Positions 39,501-55,320 of a DNA stretch of 64,000 bases are shown piece by piece (within the stretch, counting starts at the first letter, position 1; every line of letters starts with the position of its first letter). The position numbers and the translations under genes were made by a program. The stretch is from Chromobotia macracanthus (lineage: Eukaryota; Chordata; Actinopteri; Cypriniformes; Botiidae). Under the pieces are notes generated by a model that was not told the origin of the DNA, did not search any database, and was given only the letters and a program-made list of their open reading frames with translations. The DNA lies in contig JAZGTH010000099.1 in the NCBI GenBank assembly GCA_036877525.1, positions 2,667,897 to 2,731,896 on the forward strand, read 5' to 3'.

Positions 39501-40525
39501 ACTGTACTGTACTGTACTGTAACACAGAGCTCAGGCATACACTGTACTGTACTGTAATACAGAGCTCAGACATACACTGTACTGTACTGTAACACAGAGC
39601 TCAGGCATACACTGTACTGTACTACACTGTAACACAGAGCTCAGACATACACTGTACTGTACTGTACTGTAACACAGAGCTCAGACATACACTGTACTGT
39701 ACTGTACTAACACAGAGCTCAGACATACACTGTACTGTACTGTAACACAGAGCTCAGACATACACTGTACTGTACTGTAACACAGAGCTCAGGCATACAC
39801 TGTACTGTACTGTAACACAGAGCTCAGACATAGACTGTACTGTACTGTAACACAGCGCTCAGACATACACTGTACTGTACTGTAACACAGCGCTCAGACA
39901 TACACTGTACTGTACTGTAACACAGAGCTCAGACATACACTGTACTGTACTGTAATACAGAGCTCAGACATACACTGTACTGTACTGTAATACAGAGCTC
40001 AGGCATACACTGTACTGTACTGTAACACAGAGCTCAGAAATACACTGTACTGTACTGTAACACAGAGCTCAGAAATACACTGTACTGTACTGTAATACAG
40101 AGCTCAGACATAGACTGTACTGTACTGTAACACAGAGCTCAGACATACACTGTACTGTACTGTAACACAGAGCTCAGACATACACTGTACTGTACTGTAC
40201 TGTAACAGAGCTCAGGCATACACTGTACTATACTGTACTGTAACACAGAGCTCAGGCATACACTGTACTGTACTGTACTGTAACACAGAGCTTAGACATA
40301 CACTGTACTGTACTGTAACACAGAGCTCAGACATACACTGTACTGTACTGTAACACAGAGCTCAGACATACACTGTACTGTACTGTACTGTAACACAGAG
40401 CTCAGGCATACACTGTACTGTACTGTACTAACAGAGCTCAGACATACACTGTACTGTACTGTAACACAGAGCTCAGACATACACTGTACTGTACTGTACT
40501 GTAACACAGAGCTCAGAGACATACA
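36565..40525. repeat. Higher-order block, first copy
   Basis: A segment defined by a series of rare variants in fixed order: paired GCGCTC units (36570), ACTACACTG (37378), AGACCTCAGG (37654), ACACTCTAC (38120), ACTATACTG (39466), TAGACTG (39831), GCGCTC (39856), GCTTAGAC (40290) and GAGACAT (40516). The same order recurs from 44796 to 49465. Confidence 0.7.
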
Positions 40526-43500
40526 CTGTACTATACTGTAACACAGAGCTCAGAAATACACTGTACTGTACTATACTGTAACACAGAGCTCAGAAATACA
40601 CTGTACTGTACTGTACTGTAACACAGAGATCAGGCATACACTGTACTGTACTGTAACACAGAGCTCAGACATACACTGTACTGTACTGTAACACAGAGCT
40701 CAGACATACACGGTACTGTACTGTACTGTAACACAGAGCTCAGACATACACTGTACTATACTGTAACAGAGCTCAGACATACACTGTAATGTACTGTAAC
40801 ACAGAGCTCAGACATACACTGTACTGTACTGTAACACAGAGCTCAGACATACACTGTACTGTACTGTAACACAAAGCTCAGACATACACTGTACTGTACT
40901 GTAACACAGAGCTCAGACATACACTGTACTGTACTGTAAAACAGAGCTCAGACATACACTGTACTGTACTGTAACACAGAGCTCAGACATACACTGTACT
41001 GTACTGTAACACAGAGCTCAGACATACACTGTACTGTACTGTACTGTAACACAGAGCTCAGACATACACTGTACTGTACTGTAACACAGAGCTCAGACAT
41101 ACACTGTACTGTACTGTAACACAGAGCTCAGACATACACTGTACTGTACTGTACTGTAACACAGAGCCAGACATACACTGTACTGTACTGTAACAGAGCT
41201 CAGACATACACTGTACTGTACTGTAACACAGAGCTCAGACATACACTGTACTGTACTGTAACACAGAGCTCAGACATACACTGTACTGTACTGTAACAGA
41301 GCTCAGACATACACTGTGCTGTACTGTACTGTAACACAGAGCTCAGACATACACTGTACTGTACTGTAACACAGAGCTCAGACATACACTGTACTGTATT
41401 GTAACACAGAGCTCAGACATACACTGTACTGTACTGTAACACAGAGCTCAGACATACACTGTACTGTACTGTACTGTAACACAGAGCTCAGACATACACT
41501 GTACTGTACTGTAACACAGAGCTCAGACATACACTGTACTGTACTGTAACACAGAGCTCAGACATACACTGTACTGTACTGTACTGTAACACAGAGCTCA
41601 GACATACACTGTACTGTACTGTAACACAGAGCTCAGACATACACTGTACTGTACTGTAACAGAGCTCAGACATACACTGTACTGTACTGTAACACAGAGC
41701 TCAGACATACACTGTACTGTACTGTACTGTAACACAGAGCTCAGACATACACTGTACTGTACTGTAACACAGAGCTCAGACATACACTGTACTGTACTGT
41801 AACAAAGCTCAGACATACACTGTACTGTACTGTAACACAGAGCTCAGAAATACACTGTACTGTACTGTAACACAGAGCTCAGACATACACTGTACTGTAC
41901 TGTAACACAGAGCTCAGAAATACACTGTACTGTACTGTAACACAGAGCTCAGACATACACTGTACTGTACTGTATTACAGAGCTCAGACATACACTGTAC
42001 TGTACTGTAACACAGAGCTCAGACATACACTGTACTGTACTGTAACACAGAGCTCAGGCATACACTGTACTGTACTACACTGTAACACAGAGCTCAGACA
42101 TACACTGTACTGTACTGTAAAACAGAGCTCAGACATACACTGTACTGTACTGTAACACAGAGCTCAGACATACACTGTACTGTACTGTACTGTAACACAG
42201 AGCTCAGACATACACTGTACTGTACTGTAACACAGAGCTCAGACATACACTGTACTGTACTGTAACACAGAGCTCAGACATACACTGTACTGTACTGTAA
42301 CACAGAGCTCAGGCATACACTGTACTGTACTGTAACAGAGCTCAGACATACACTGTACTGTACTGTACTGTAACACAGACCTCAGGCATACACTGTACTG
42401 TACTGTAACACAGAGCTCAGACATACACTGTACTGTACTGTAACACAGAGCTCAGACATACACTGTACTGTACTGTACTGTAACACAGAGCTCAGACATA
42501 CACTGTACTGTACTGTAACACAGAGCTCAGACATACACTGTACTGTACTGTAACACAGAGCTCAGGCATACACTGTACTGTATGTACTTACTGTAACAGA
42601 GCTCAGACATACACTGTACTGTACTGTAACACAGAGCTCAGACATACACTGTGCTGTACTGTACTGTAACACAGAGCTCAGACATACACTGTACTGTACT
42701 GTACACAGAGCTCAGACATACACTGTACTGTACTGTAAAACAGAGCTCAGACATACACTGTACTGTACTGTACACAGAGCTCAGACATACACTGTACTGT
42801 ACTGTACTGTAACACAGAGCTCAGACATACACTGTACTGTACTGTAACACAGAGCTCAGACATACACTGTACTGTACTGTAACACAGAGCTCAGACATAC
42901 ACTGTACTGTACTGTAACAGAGCTCAGACATACACTGTACTGTACTGTAACAGAGCTCAGACATACACTGTACTGTACTGTAACACAGAGCTCAGACATA
43001 CACTGTACTGTACTGTAACACAGAGCTCAGACATACACTGTACTGTACTGTAACACAGAGCTCAGACATACACTGTACTGTACTGTAACACAGAGCTCAG
43101 ACATACACTGTACTGTACTGTAACACAGAGCTCAGACATACACTGTACTGTACTGTAACACAGAGCTCAGACATACACTGTACTGTACTGTAACACAGAG
43201 CTCAGACATACACTGTACTGTACTGTAACAGAGCTCAGACATACACTGTACTGTACTGTAACACAGAGCTCAGGCATACACTGTACTGTACTGTAACACA
43301 GAGCTCAGGCATACACTGTACTGTACTGTAACACAGAGCTCAGGCATACACTGTACTGTACTGTAACACAGAGCTCAGACATACACTGTACTGTACTGTA
43401 CTGTAACACAGAGCTCAGACATACACTGTACTGTACTGTAATACAGAGCATAGGCATACACTGTACTGTACTGTACTGTAACAGAGCTCAGACATACACT

Positions 43501-44789
43501 GTACTGTACTGTACTGTAACACAGAGCTCAGACATACACTGTACTGTACTGTACTGTAACACAGAGCTCAGGCATACACTGTACTGTACTGTAACACAGA
43601 GCTCAGGCATACACTGTACTGTACTGTAATACAGAGCATAGGCATACACTGTACTATACTGTAACAGTGCTCAGACATACACTGTACTGTACTGTAACAC
43701 AATGCTCAGACATACACTGTACTGTACTGTACTGTAACACAGAGCTCAGACATACACTGTACTGTACTGTACTGTAACACAGAGCTCAGGCATACACTGT
43801 ACTGTACTAACAGAGCTCAGACATACACTGTACTGTAACAGAGCTCAGACATACACTGTGCTGTACTGTACTGTAACAGAGCTCAGACATACACTGTGCT
43901 GTACTGTACTGTAACACAGAGCTCAGACATACACTGTACTGTACTGTAACACAGAGCTCAGACATACACTGTACTGTAACAGAGCTCAGACATACACTGT
44001 ACTGTAACAGAGCTCAGACATACACTGTACTGTACTGTAACAGAGCTCAGACATACACTGTACTGTACTGTACTGTAACAGAGCTCAGACATACACTGTA
44101 CTGTACTGTAACAGAGCTCAGACATACACTGTACTGTACTGTAACACAGAGCTCAGACATACACTGTACTGTACTGTAACACAGAGCTCAGACATACACT
44201 GTACTGTACTGTAACACAGAGCTCAGACATACAATGTACTGTACTGTAACACAGAGCTCAGACATACACTGTACTGTACTGTACTGTAACACAGAGCTCA
44301 GACATACAATGTACTGTACTGTAACACAGAGCTCAGACATACACTGTACTGTACTGTAACACAGAGCTCAGACATACACTGTACTGTACTGTAACACAGA
44401 GCTCAGACATACACTGTACTGTACTGTACTGTAACACAGAGCTCAGACATACACTGTACTGTACTGTACTGTAACACAGAGCTCAGACATACACTGTACT
44501 GTACTGTAACACAGAGCTCAGACATACACTGTACTGTAACAGAGCTCAGACATACACTGTACTGTACTGTACTGTAACACAGAGCTCAGACATACACTGT
44601 ACTGTACTGTACTGTAACACAGAGCTCAGGCATACACTGTACTGTACTGTAACACAGAGCTCAGACATACACTGTACTGTACTGTAACACAGAGCTCAGA
44701 CATACACTGTACTGTACTGTAACAGAGCTCAGACATACACTGTACTGTACTGTAACACAGAGCTCAGACATACACTGTACTGTACTGTA

Positions 44790-47700
44790 ACACAGCGCTC
44801 AGACATACACTGAACTGTACTGTAACACAGCGCTCAGACATACACTGTACTGTACTGTAACACAGAGCTCAGAAATACACTGTACTGTACTGTAACACAG
44901 AGCTCAGACATACACTGTACTGTACTGTAACACAGAGCTCAGACATACACTGTACTGTACTGTAACACAGAGCTCAGACATACACTGTACTGTACTGTAA
45001 CACAGAGCTCAGACATACACTGTACTGTACTGTAACAGAGCTCAGACATACACTGTACTGTACTGTAACAGAGCTCAGACATACACTGTACTGTACTGTA
45101 CTGTAACACAGAGCTCAGGCATACACTGTACTGTACTGTAACAGAGCTCAGGCATACACTGTACTGTACTGTAACACAGAGCTCAGACATACACTGTGCT
45201 GTACTGTACTGTAACACAGAGCTCAGGCATACACTGTACTGTACTGTACTGTAACACAGAGCTCAGACATACACTGTACTGTACTGTAACACAGAGCTCA
45301 GACATACACTGTACTGTACTGTAACACAGAGCTCAGGCATACACTGTACTGTACTGTACTGTAACACAGAGCTCAGGCATACACTGTACTGTACTGTAAC
45401 AGAGCTCAGACATACACTGTACTGTACTGTAACACAGAGCTCAGGCATACACTGTACTGTACTGTAACACAGAGCTCAGACATACACTGTACTGTACTGT
45501 AATACAGAGCTCAGACATACACTGTACTGTACTGTAACACAGAGCTCAGGCATACACTGTACTGTACTACACTGTAACACAGAGCTCAGGCATACACTGT
45601 ACTGTACTGTAACACAGAGCTCAGACATACACTGTACTGTACTGTACTGTAACACAGAGCTCAGGCATACACTGTACTGTACTGTACTGTAACACAGAGC
45701 TCAGACATACACTGTACTGTACTGTAACACAGAGCTCAGAAATACACTGTACTGTACTGTAACACAGAGCTCAGACATACACTGTACTGTACTGTAATAC
45801 AGAGCTCAGACATACACTGTACTGTACTGTACTGTAACACAGACCTCAGGCATACACTGTACTGTACTGTAATACAGAGCTCAGACATACACTGTACTGT
45901 ACTGTAACACAGAGCTCAGGCATACACTGTACTGTACTACACTGTAACACAGAGCTCAGACATACACTGTACTGTACTGTAACACAGAGCTCAGACATAC
46001 ACTGTACTGTACTGTACTGTAACACAGAGCTCAGATACACTGCACTGTACTGTACTGTACTGTAACACAGAGCTCAGACATACACTGTACTGTACTGTAA
46101 CACAGAGCTCAGACATACACTGTACTGTACTGTACTGTAACAGAGCTCAGACATACACTGTACTGTACTGTACTGTAACACAGAGCTCAGGCATACACTG
46201 TACTGTACTGTAACACAGAACTCAGGCATACACTGTACTGTACTGTACTGTAACACAGAGCTCAGACATACACTGTACTGTACTGTAACACAGAGCTCAG
46301 GCATACACTCTACTGTACTGTACTGTAACAGAGCTCAGACATACACTGTACTGTACTGTAACAGAGCTCAGACATACACTGTGCTGTACTGTACTGTAAC
46401 AGAGCTCAGACATACACTGTGCTGTACTGTACTGTAACACAGAGCTCAGACATACACTGTACTGTACTGTAACACAGAGCTCAGACATACACTGTACTGT
46501 AACAGAGCTCAGACATACACTGTACTGTAACAGAGCTCAGACATACACTGTACTGTACTGTAACAGAGCTCAGACATACACTGTACTGTACTGTACTGTA
46601 ACAGAGCTCAGACATACACTGTACTGTACTGTAACAGAGCTCAGACATACACTGTACTGTACTGTAACACAGAGCTCAGACATACACTGTACTGTACTGT
46701 AACACAGAGCTCAGACATACACTGTACTGTACTGTAACACAGAGCTCAGACATACACTGTACTGTACTGTAACACAGAGCTCAGACATACACTGTACTGT
46801 ACTGTACTGTAACACAGAGCTCAGACATACACTGTACTGTACTGTAACACAGAGCTCAGACATACACTGTACTGTACTGTAACACAGAGCTCAGACATAC
46901 ACTGTACTGTACTGTAACACAGAGCTCAGACATACACTGTACTGTACTGTACTGTAACACAGAGCTCAGACATACACTGTACTGTACTGTACTGTAACAC
47001 AGAGCTCAGACATACACTGTACTGTACTGTAACACAGAGCTCAGACATACACTGTACTGTACTGTACTGTAACAGAGCTCAGACATACACTGTACTGTAC
47101 TGTAACACAGAGCTCAGACATACACTGTACTGTACTGTACTGTAACACAGAGCTCAGACATACACTGTACTGTACTGTAACACAGAGCTCAGACATACAC
47201 TGTACTGTACTGTACACAGAGCTCAGACATACACTGTACTGTACTGTAAACAGAGCTCAGACATACACTGTACTGTACTGTAACACAGAGCTCAGACATA
47301 CACTGTACTGTACTGTAACACAGAGCTCAGACATACACTGTACTGTACTGTAACACAGAGCTCAGACATACACTGTACTGTACTGTAACACAGAGCTCAG
47401 ACATACACTGTACTGTACTGTACTGTAACACAGAGCTCAGACATACACTGTACTGTACTGTAACACAGAGCTCAGACATACACTGTACTGTACTGTACTG
47501 TACACAGAGCTCAGACATACACTGTACTGTACTGTAACACAGAGCTCAGGCATACACTGTACTGTACTGTAACACAGAGCTCAGACATACACTGTACTGT
47601 ACTGTAATACAGAGCTCAGACATACACTGTACTGTACTGTAACACAGAGCTCAGACATACACGTACTGTACTGTACTGTAACACAGAGCTCAGACATACA

Positions 47701-49465
47701 CTGTACTGTACTGTACTGTACTGTAACACAGAGCTCAGACATACACTGTACTGTACTGTAACACAGAGCTCAGACATACACTGTACTGTACTGTACTGTA
47801 ACAGAGCTCAGACATACACTGTACTGTACTGTACTGTAACACAGAGCTCAGGCATACACTGTACTGTACTGTAACACAGAGCTCAGGCATACACTGTACT
47901 GTACTGTACTGTACTGTAACACAGAGCTCAGACATACACTGTACTGTACTGTAACACAGAGCTCAGGCATACACTCTACTGTACTGTACTGTAACAGAGC
48001 TCAGACATACACTGTACTGTACTGTAACACAGAGCTCAGACATACACTGTACTGTACTGTAACACAGAGCTCAGACATACACTGTACTGTACTGTAAACA
48101 GAGCTCAGACATACACTGTACTGTACTGTACTGTAACAGAGCTCAGACATACACTGTACTGTACTGTAACAGAGCTCAGACATACACTGTACTGTACTGT
48201 ACTGTAACAGAGCTCAGACATACACTGTACTGTACTGTACTGTAACACAGAGCTCAGACATACACTGTACTGTACTGTAACACAGAGCTCAGACATACAC
48301 TGTACTGTACTGTAACACAGAGCTCAGACATACACTGTACTGTACTGTAACACAGAGCTCAGACATACACTGTACTGTACTGTAACAGAGCTCAGGCATA
48401 CACTGTACTATACTGTACTGTAACACAGAGCTCAGGCATACACTGTACTGTACTACACTGTAACACAGAGCTCAGGCATACACTGTACTGTACTGTAATA
48501 CAGAGCTCAGACATACACTGTACTGTACTGTAACACAGAGCTCAGGCATACACTGTACTGTACTACACTGTAACACAGAGCTCAGGCATACACTGTACTG
48601 TACTGTAACACAGAGCTCAGACATACACTGTACTGTACTGTACTGTAACACAGAGCTCAGGCATACACTGTACTGTACTGTACTGTAACACAGAGCTCAG
48701 ACATACACTGTACTGTACTGTAACACAGAGCTCAGAAATACACTGTACTGTACTGTAACACAGAGCTCAGGCATACACTGTACTGTACTGTAATACAGAG
48801 CTCAGACATAGACTGTACTGTACTGTAACACAGCGCTCAGACATACACTGTACTGTACTGTAACACAGCGCTCAGACATACACTGTACTGTACTGTAACA
48901 CAGAGCTCAGACATACACTGTACTGTACTGTAATACAGAGCTCAGACATACACTGTACTGTACTGTAACACAGAGCTCAGACATACACTGTACTGTACTG
49001 TAACACAGAGCTCAGACATACACTGTACTGTACTGTAACACAGAGCTCAGACATACACTGTACTGTACTGTAACAGAGCTCAGACATACACTGTACTGTA
49101 CTGTAACACAGAGCTCAGACATACACTGTACTGTACTGTAACACAGAGCTCAGACATACACTGTACTGTACTGTACTGTAACAGAGCTCAGGCATACACT
49201 GTACTATACTGTACTGTAACACAGAGCTCAGGCATACACTGTACTGTACTGTACTGTAACACAGAGCTTAGACATACACTGTACTGTACTGTAACACAGA
49301 GCTCAGACATACACTGTACTGTACTGTACTGTAACACAGAGCTCAGGCATACACTGTACTGTACTGTACTAACAGAGCTCAGACATACACTGTACTGTAC
49401 TGTAACACAGAGCTCAGACATACACTGTACTGTACTGTACTGTAACACAGAGCTCAGAGACATAC
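44790..49465. repeat. Higher-order block, second copy
   Basis: Repeats the variant series of the block at 36565-40525. Offsets are 8226 at the first GCGCTC, 8188 at ACTACACTG and AGACCTCAGG, 8941 at ACTATACTG, about 8977 at TAGACTG and GCTTAGAC, and about 8940 at GAGACAT. Step changes of about 35 bp mark whole-unit gains or losses. The roughly 750-bp step between 46.4 and 48.4 kb marks a larger insertion or deletion. Confidence 0.7.
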
Positions 49466-52400
49466 ACTGTACTGTACTGTAACACAGAGCTCAGTACATA
49501 CACTGTACTGTACTGTAACACAGAGCTCAGACATACACTGTACTGTACTGTAACACAGAGCTCAGACATACACTGTACTGTACTGTAACACAGAGCTCAG
49601 ACATACACTGTACTGTACTGTAAACAGAGCTCAGACATACACTGTACTGTACTGTACTGTAACACAGAGATCAGACATACACTGTACTGTACTGTAACAC
49701 AGAGCTCAGACATACACTGTACTGTACTGTAACACAGAGCTCAGACATACACTGTACTGTACTGCAACACAGAGCTCAGACATACACTGTACTGTACTGT
49801 AACACAGAGCTCAGACATACACTGTACTGTACTGTAACACAGAGCTCAGACATACACTGTACTGTACTGTAACACAGAGCTCAGACATACACTGTACTGT
49901 ACTGTAACACAGAGCTCAGACATACACTGTACTGTACTGTAACAGAGCTCAGACATACACTGTACTGTACTGTACTGTAACACAGAGCTCAGACATACAC
50001 TGTGCTGTACTGTAACACAGAGCTCAGACATACACTGTACTGTACTGTACTGTAACACAGAGCTCAGACATACACTGTACTGTACTGTACTGTAACACAG
50101 AGCTCAGACATACACTGTACTGTACTGTAACAGAGCTCAGACATACACTGTACTGTACTGTAACACAGAGCTCAGGCATACACTGTACTGTACTGTAACG
50201 CAGAGCTCAGACATACACTGTACTGTACTTAACAGAGCTCAGACATACACTGTACTGTACTGTACTGTAACACAGAGCTCAGACATACACTGTACTGTAC
50301 TGTAACACAGAGCTCAGACATACACACTGTACTGTACTGTAACACAGAGCTCAGACATACACTGTACTGTACTGTAACACAGAGCTCAGACATACACTGT
50401 ACTGTACTGTACTGTAACACAGAGCTCAGACATACACTGTACTGTACTGTAACACAGAGCTCAGACATACACTGTACTGTACTGTAACAGAGCTCAGACA
50501 TACACTGTACTGTACTGTACTGTAACACAGAGCTCGACATACACTGTACTGTACTGTAACACAGAGCTCAGACATACACTGTACTGTACTGTAACACAGA
50601 GCTCAGACATACACTGTACTGTACTGTAACACAGAGCTCAGACATACACTGTACTGTACTGTACTGTAACACAGAGCTCAGACATACACTGTACTGTACT
50701 GTAACACAGAGCTCAGACATACACTGTACTGTACTGTAACACAGAGCTCAGACATACACTGTACTGTACTGTACTGTAACACAGAGCTCAGACATACACT
50801 GTACTGTACTAGTAACACAGAGCTCAGACAACATACACTGTACTGTACTGTAACACAGAGCTCAGACATACACTGTACTGTACTGTAACACAGAGCTCAG
50901 GCATACACTGTACTGTACTGTACTGTAACACAGAGCTCAGGCATACACTGTACTGTACTGTAACACAGAGCTCAGACATACACTGTACTGTACTGTAACA
51001 CAGAGCTCAGGCATACACTGTACTGTACTGTACTGTAACACAGAGCTCAGACATACACTGTACTGTACTGTAACACAGAGCTCAGACATACACTGTACTG
51101 TACTGTAACACAGAGCTCAGACATACACTGTACTGTACTGTACTGTAACACAGAGCTCAGACATACACTGTACTGTACTGTACTGTAACACAGAGCTCAG
51201 ACATACACTGTACTGTACTGTAACACAGAGCTCAGACATACACTGTACTGTACTGTAACACAGAGCTCAGACATACACTGTACTGTACTGTAACACAGAG
51301 CTCAGACATACACTGTACTGTACTGTACTGTAACACAGAGCTCAGGCATACACTGTACTGTACTGTAACACAGAGCTCAGACATACACTGTACTGTACTG
51401 TAACACAGAGCTCAGACACACTGTACTGTACTGTACTGTAACACAGAGCTCAGACATACACTGTACTGTACTGTAACACAGAGCTCAGACATACACTGTA
51501 CTGTACTGTAACACAGAGCTCAGACATACACTGTACTGTACTGTACTTACACAGAGCTCAGACATACACTGTACTGTACTGTAACACAGAGCTCAGACAT
51601 ACACTGTACTGTACTGTACTGTAACACAGAGCTCAGACATACACTGTACTGTACTGTAACACAGAGCTCAGACATACACTGTACTGTACTGTAACACAGA
51701 GCTCAGACATACACTGTACTGTACTGTAACACAGAGCTCAGACATACACTGTACTGTACTGTACTGTAACACAGAGCTCAGACATACACTGTACTGTACT
51801 GTAACACAGAGCTCAGACATACACTGTACTGTACTGTAACACAGAGCTCAGACATACACTGTACTGTACTGTAACAGAGCTCAGACATACACTGTACTGT
51901 ACTGTAACAGAGCTCAGACATACACTGTACTGTACTGTAACACAGAGCTCAGACATACACTGTACTGTACTGTAACAGAGCTCAGACATACACTGTACTG
52001 TACTGTACTGTAACACAGAGCTCAGACATACACTGTACTGTACTGTACTGTAACACAGAGCTCAGACATACACTGTACTGTACTGTAACACAGAGCTCAG
52101 ACATACACTGTACTGTACTGTAACACAGAGCTCAGACATACACTGTACTGTACTGTTAACACAGAGCTCAGACATACACTGTACTGTACTGTAACACAGA
52201 GCTAGACATACACTGTACTGTACTGTAAACAGAGCTCAGACATACACTGTACTGTACTGTAACACAGAGCTCAGACATACACTGTACTGTACTGTAACAC
52301 AGAGCTCAGACATACACTGTACTGTACTGTAACACAGAGCTCAGACATACACTGTACTGTACTGTACTGTAACACAGAGCTCAGACATACACTGTACTGT

Positions 52401-54099
52401 ACTGTAACACAGAGCTCAGACATACACTGTACTGTACTGTAACACAGAGCTCAGACATACACTGTACTGTACTGTACTGTAACACAGAGCTCAGGCATAC
52501 ACTGTACTGTACTGTACTGTAAACAGAGCTCAGGACATACACTTGTACTGTACTGTAACACAGAGCTCAGGCATACACTGTACTGTACTGTAATACAGAG
52601 CTCAGACATACACTGTACTGTACTGTAACACAGAGCTCAGACATACACTGTACTGTACTGTAACACAGAGCTCAGACATACACTGTACTGTACTGTACTG
52701 TAACACAGAGCTCAGACATACACTGTACTGTACTGTACTGTACTAACACAGAGCTCAGACATACACTGTACTGTACTGTAAACAGACTCAGACATACACT
52801 GTACTGCAACACAGAGCTCAGACATACACTGTACTGTACTGTACTGTAACAGAGCTCAGACATACACTGTACTGTACTGTACTGTAACACAGAGCTCAGG
52901 CATACACTGTACTGTACTGTAACACAGAACTCAGGCATACACTGTACTGTACTGTACTGTACTGTAACACAGAGCTCAGACATACACTGTACTGTACTGT
53001 AACACAGAGCTCAGGCATACACTGTACTGTACTACACTGTAACACAGAGCTCAGACATACACTGTACTGTACTGTAACACAGAGCTCAGACATACACTGT
53101 ACTGTACTGTAACACAGAGCTCAGACATACACTGTACTGTACTGTAACACAGAGCTCAGACATACACTGTACTGTACTGTAACACAGAGCTCAGACATAC
53201 AATGTACTGTACTGTAACACAGAGCTCAGACATACACTGTACTGTACTGTACTGTAACACAGAGCTCAGACATACAATGTACTGTACTGTAACACAGAGC
53301 TCAGACATACACTGTACTGTACTGTAACACAGAGCTCAGACATACACTGTACTGTACTGTAACACAGAGCTCAGACATACACTGTACTGTACTGTACTGT
53401 AACACAGAGCTCAGACATACACTGTACTGTACTGTACTGTAACACAGAGCTCAGACATACACTGTACTGTACTGTAACACAGAGCTCAGACATACACTGT
53501 ACTGTACTGTAACAGAGCTCAGACATACACTGTACTGTACTGTACTGTAACACAGAGCTCAGACATACACTGTACTGTACTGTACTGTAACACAGAGCTC
53601 AGGCATACACTGTACTGTACTGTAACACAGAGCTCAGACATACACTGTACTGTACTGTAACACAGAGCTCAGACATACACTGTACTGTACTGTAACAGAG
53701 CTCAGACATACACTGTACTGTACTGTAACACAGAGCTCAGACATACACTGTACTGTACTGTAACACAGAGCTCAGACATACACTGTACTGTACTGTAACA
53801 CAGAGCTCAGACATACACTGTACTGTACTGTAACACAGAGCTCAGAAATACACTGTACTGTACTGTAACACAGAGCTCAGACATACACTGTACTGTACTG
53901 TAACACAGAGCTCAGACATACACTGTACTGTACTGTAACACAGAGCCTCAGACATACACTGTACTGTACTGTAACACAGAGCTCAGACATACACTGTACT
54001 GTACTGTAACACAGAGCTCAGACATACACTGTACTGTACTGTAACACAGAGCTCAGACATACACTGTACTGTACTGTACTGTAACACAGAGCTCAGGCA

Positions 54100-55320
54100 T
54101 ACACTGTACTGTACTGTAACACAGAGCTCAGGCATACACTGTACTGTACTGTAACAGAGCTCAGACATACACTGTACTGTACTGTAACACAGAGCTCAGG
54201 CATACACTGTGCTGTACTGTACTGTAACACAGAGCTCAGGCATACACTGTACTGTACTGTACTGTAACACAGAGCTCAGACATACACTGTACTGTACTGT
54301 AACACAGAGCTCAGACATACACTGTACTGTACTGTAACACAGAGCTCAGGCATACACTGTACTGTACTGTACTGTAACACAGAGCTCAGGCATACACTGT
54401 ACTGTACTGTAACAGAGCTCAGACATACACTGTACTGTACTGTAACACAGAGCTCAGCATACACTGTACTGTACTTAACACAGAGCTCAGACATACACTG
54501 TACTGTACTGTAACACAGAGCTCAGACATACACTGTACTGTACTGTAACACAGAGCTCAGGCATACACTGTACTGTACTACACTGTAACACAGAGCTCAG
54601 GCATACACTGTACTGTACTGTAACACAGAGCTCAGACATACACTGTACTGTACTGTACTGTAACACAGAGCTCAGGCATACACTGTACTGTACTGTAACA
54701 CAGAGCTCAGACATACACTGTACTGTACTGTAACACAGAGCTCAGAAATACACTGTACTGTACTGTAACACAGAGCTCAGACATACACTGTACTGTACTG
54801 TAATACAGAGCTCAGACATACACTGTACTGTACTGTACTGTAACACAGACCTCAGGCATACACTGTACTGTACTGTAATACAGAGCTCAGACATACACTG
54901 TACTGTACTGTAACACAGAGCTCAGGCATACACTGTACTGTACTACACTGTAACACAGAGCTCAGACATACACTGTACTGTACTGTAACACAGAGCTCAG
55001 ACATACACTGTACTGTACTGTACTGTAACACAGAGCTCAGACATACACTGTACTGTACTGTACTGTACTGTAACACAGAGCTCAGACATACACTGTACTG
55101 TACTGTAACACAGAGCTCAGACATACACTGTACTGTACTGTACTGTAACAGAGCTCAGACATACACTGTACTGTACTGTACTGTAACACAGAGCTCAGGC
55201 ATACACTGTACTGTACTGTAACACAGAGCTCAGGCATACACTGTACTGTACTGTACTGTAACACAGAGCTCAGACATACACTGTACTGTACTGTAACACA
55301 GAGCTCAGGCATACACTCTT
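54100..55320. repeat. Higher-order block, third (partial) copy
   Basis: The stretch from AGACCTCAGG (54847) to ACACTCTT (55316) matches 37654-38121 almost base for base at an offset of about 17,194, and 45842-46310 at about 9,006. The only differences I noticed from the first copy are AACTCAGG changed to AGCTCAGG and the terminal CTCTAC changed to CTCTTAC. Upstream units from about 54.2 kb also match. Confidence 0.7.
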
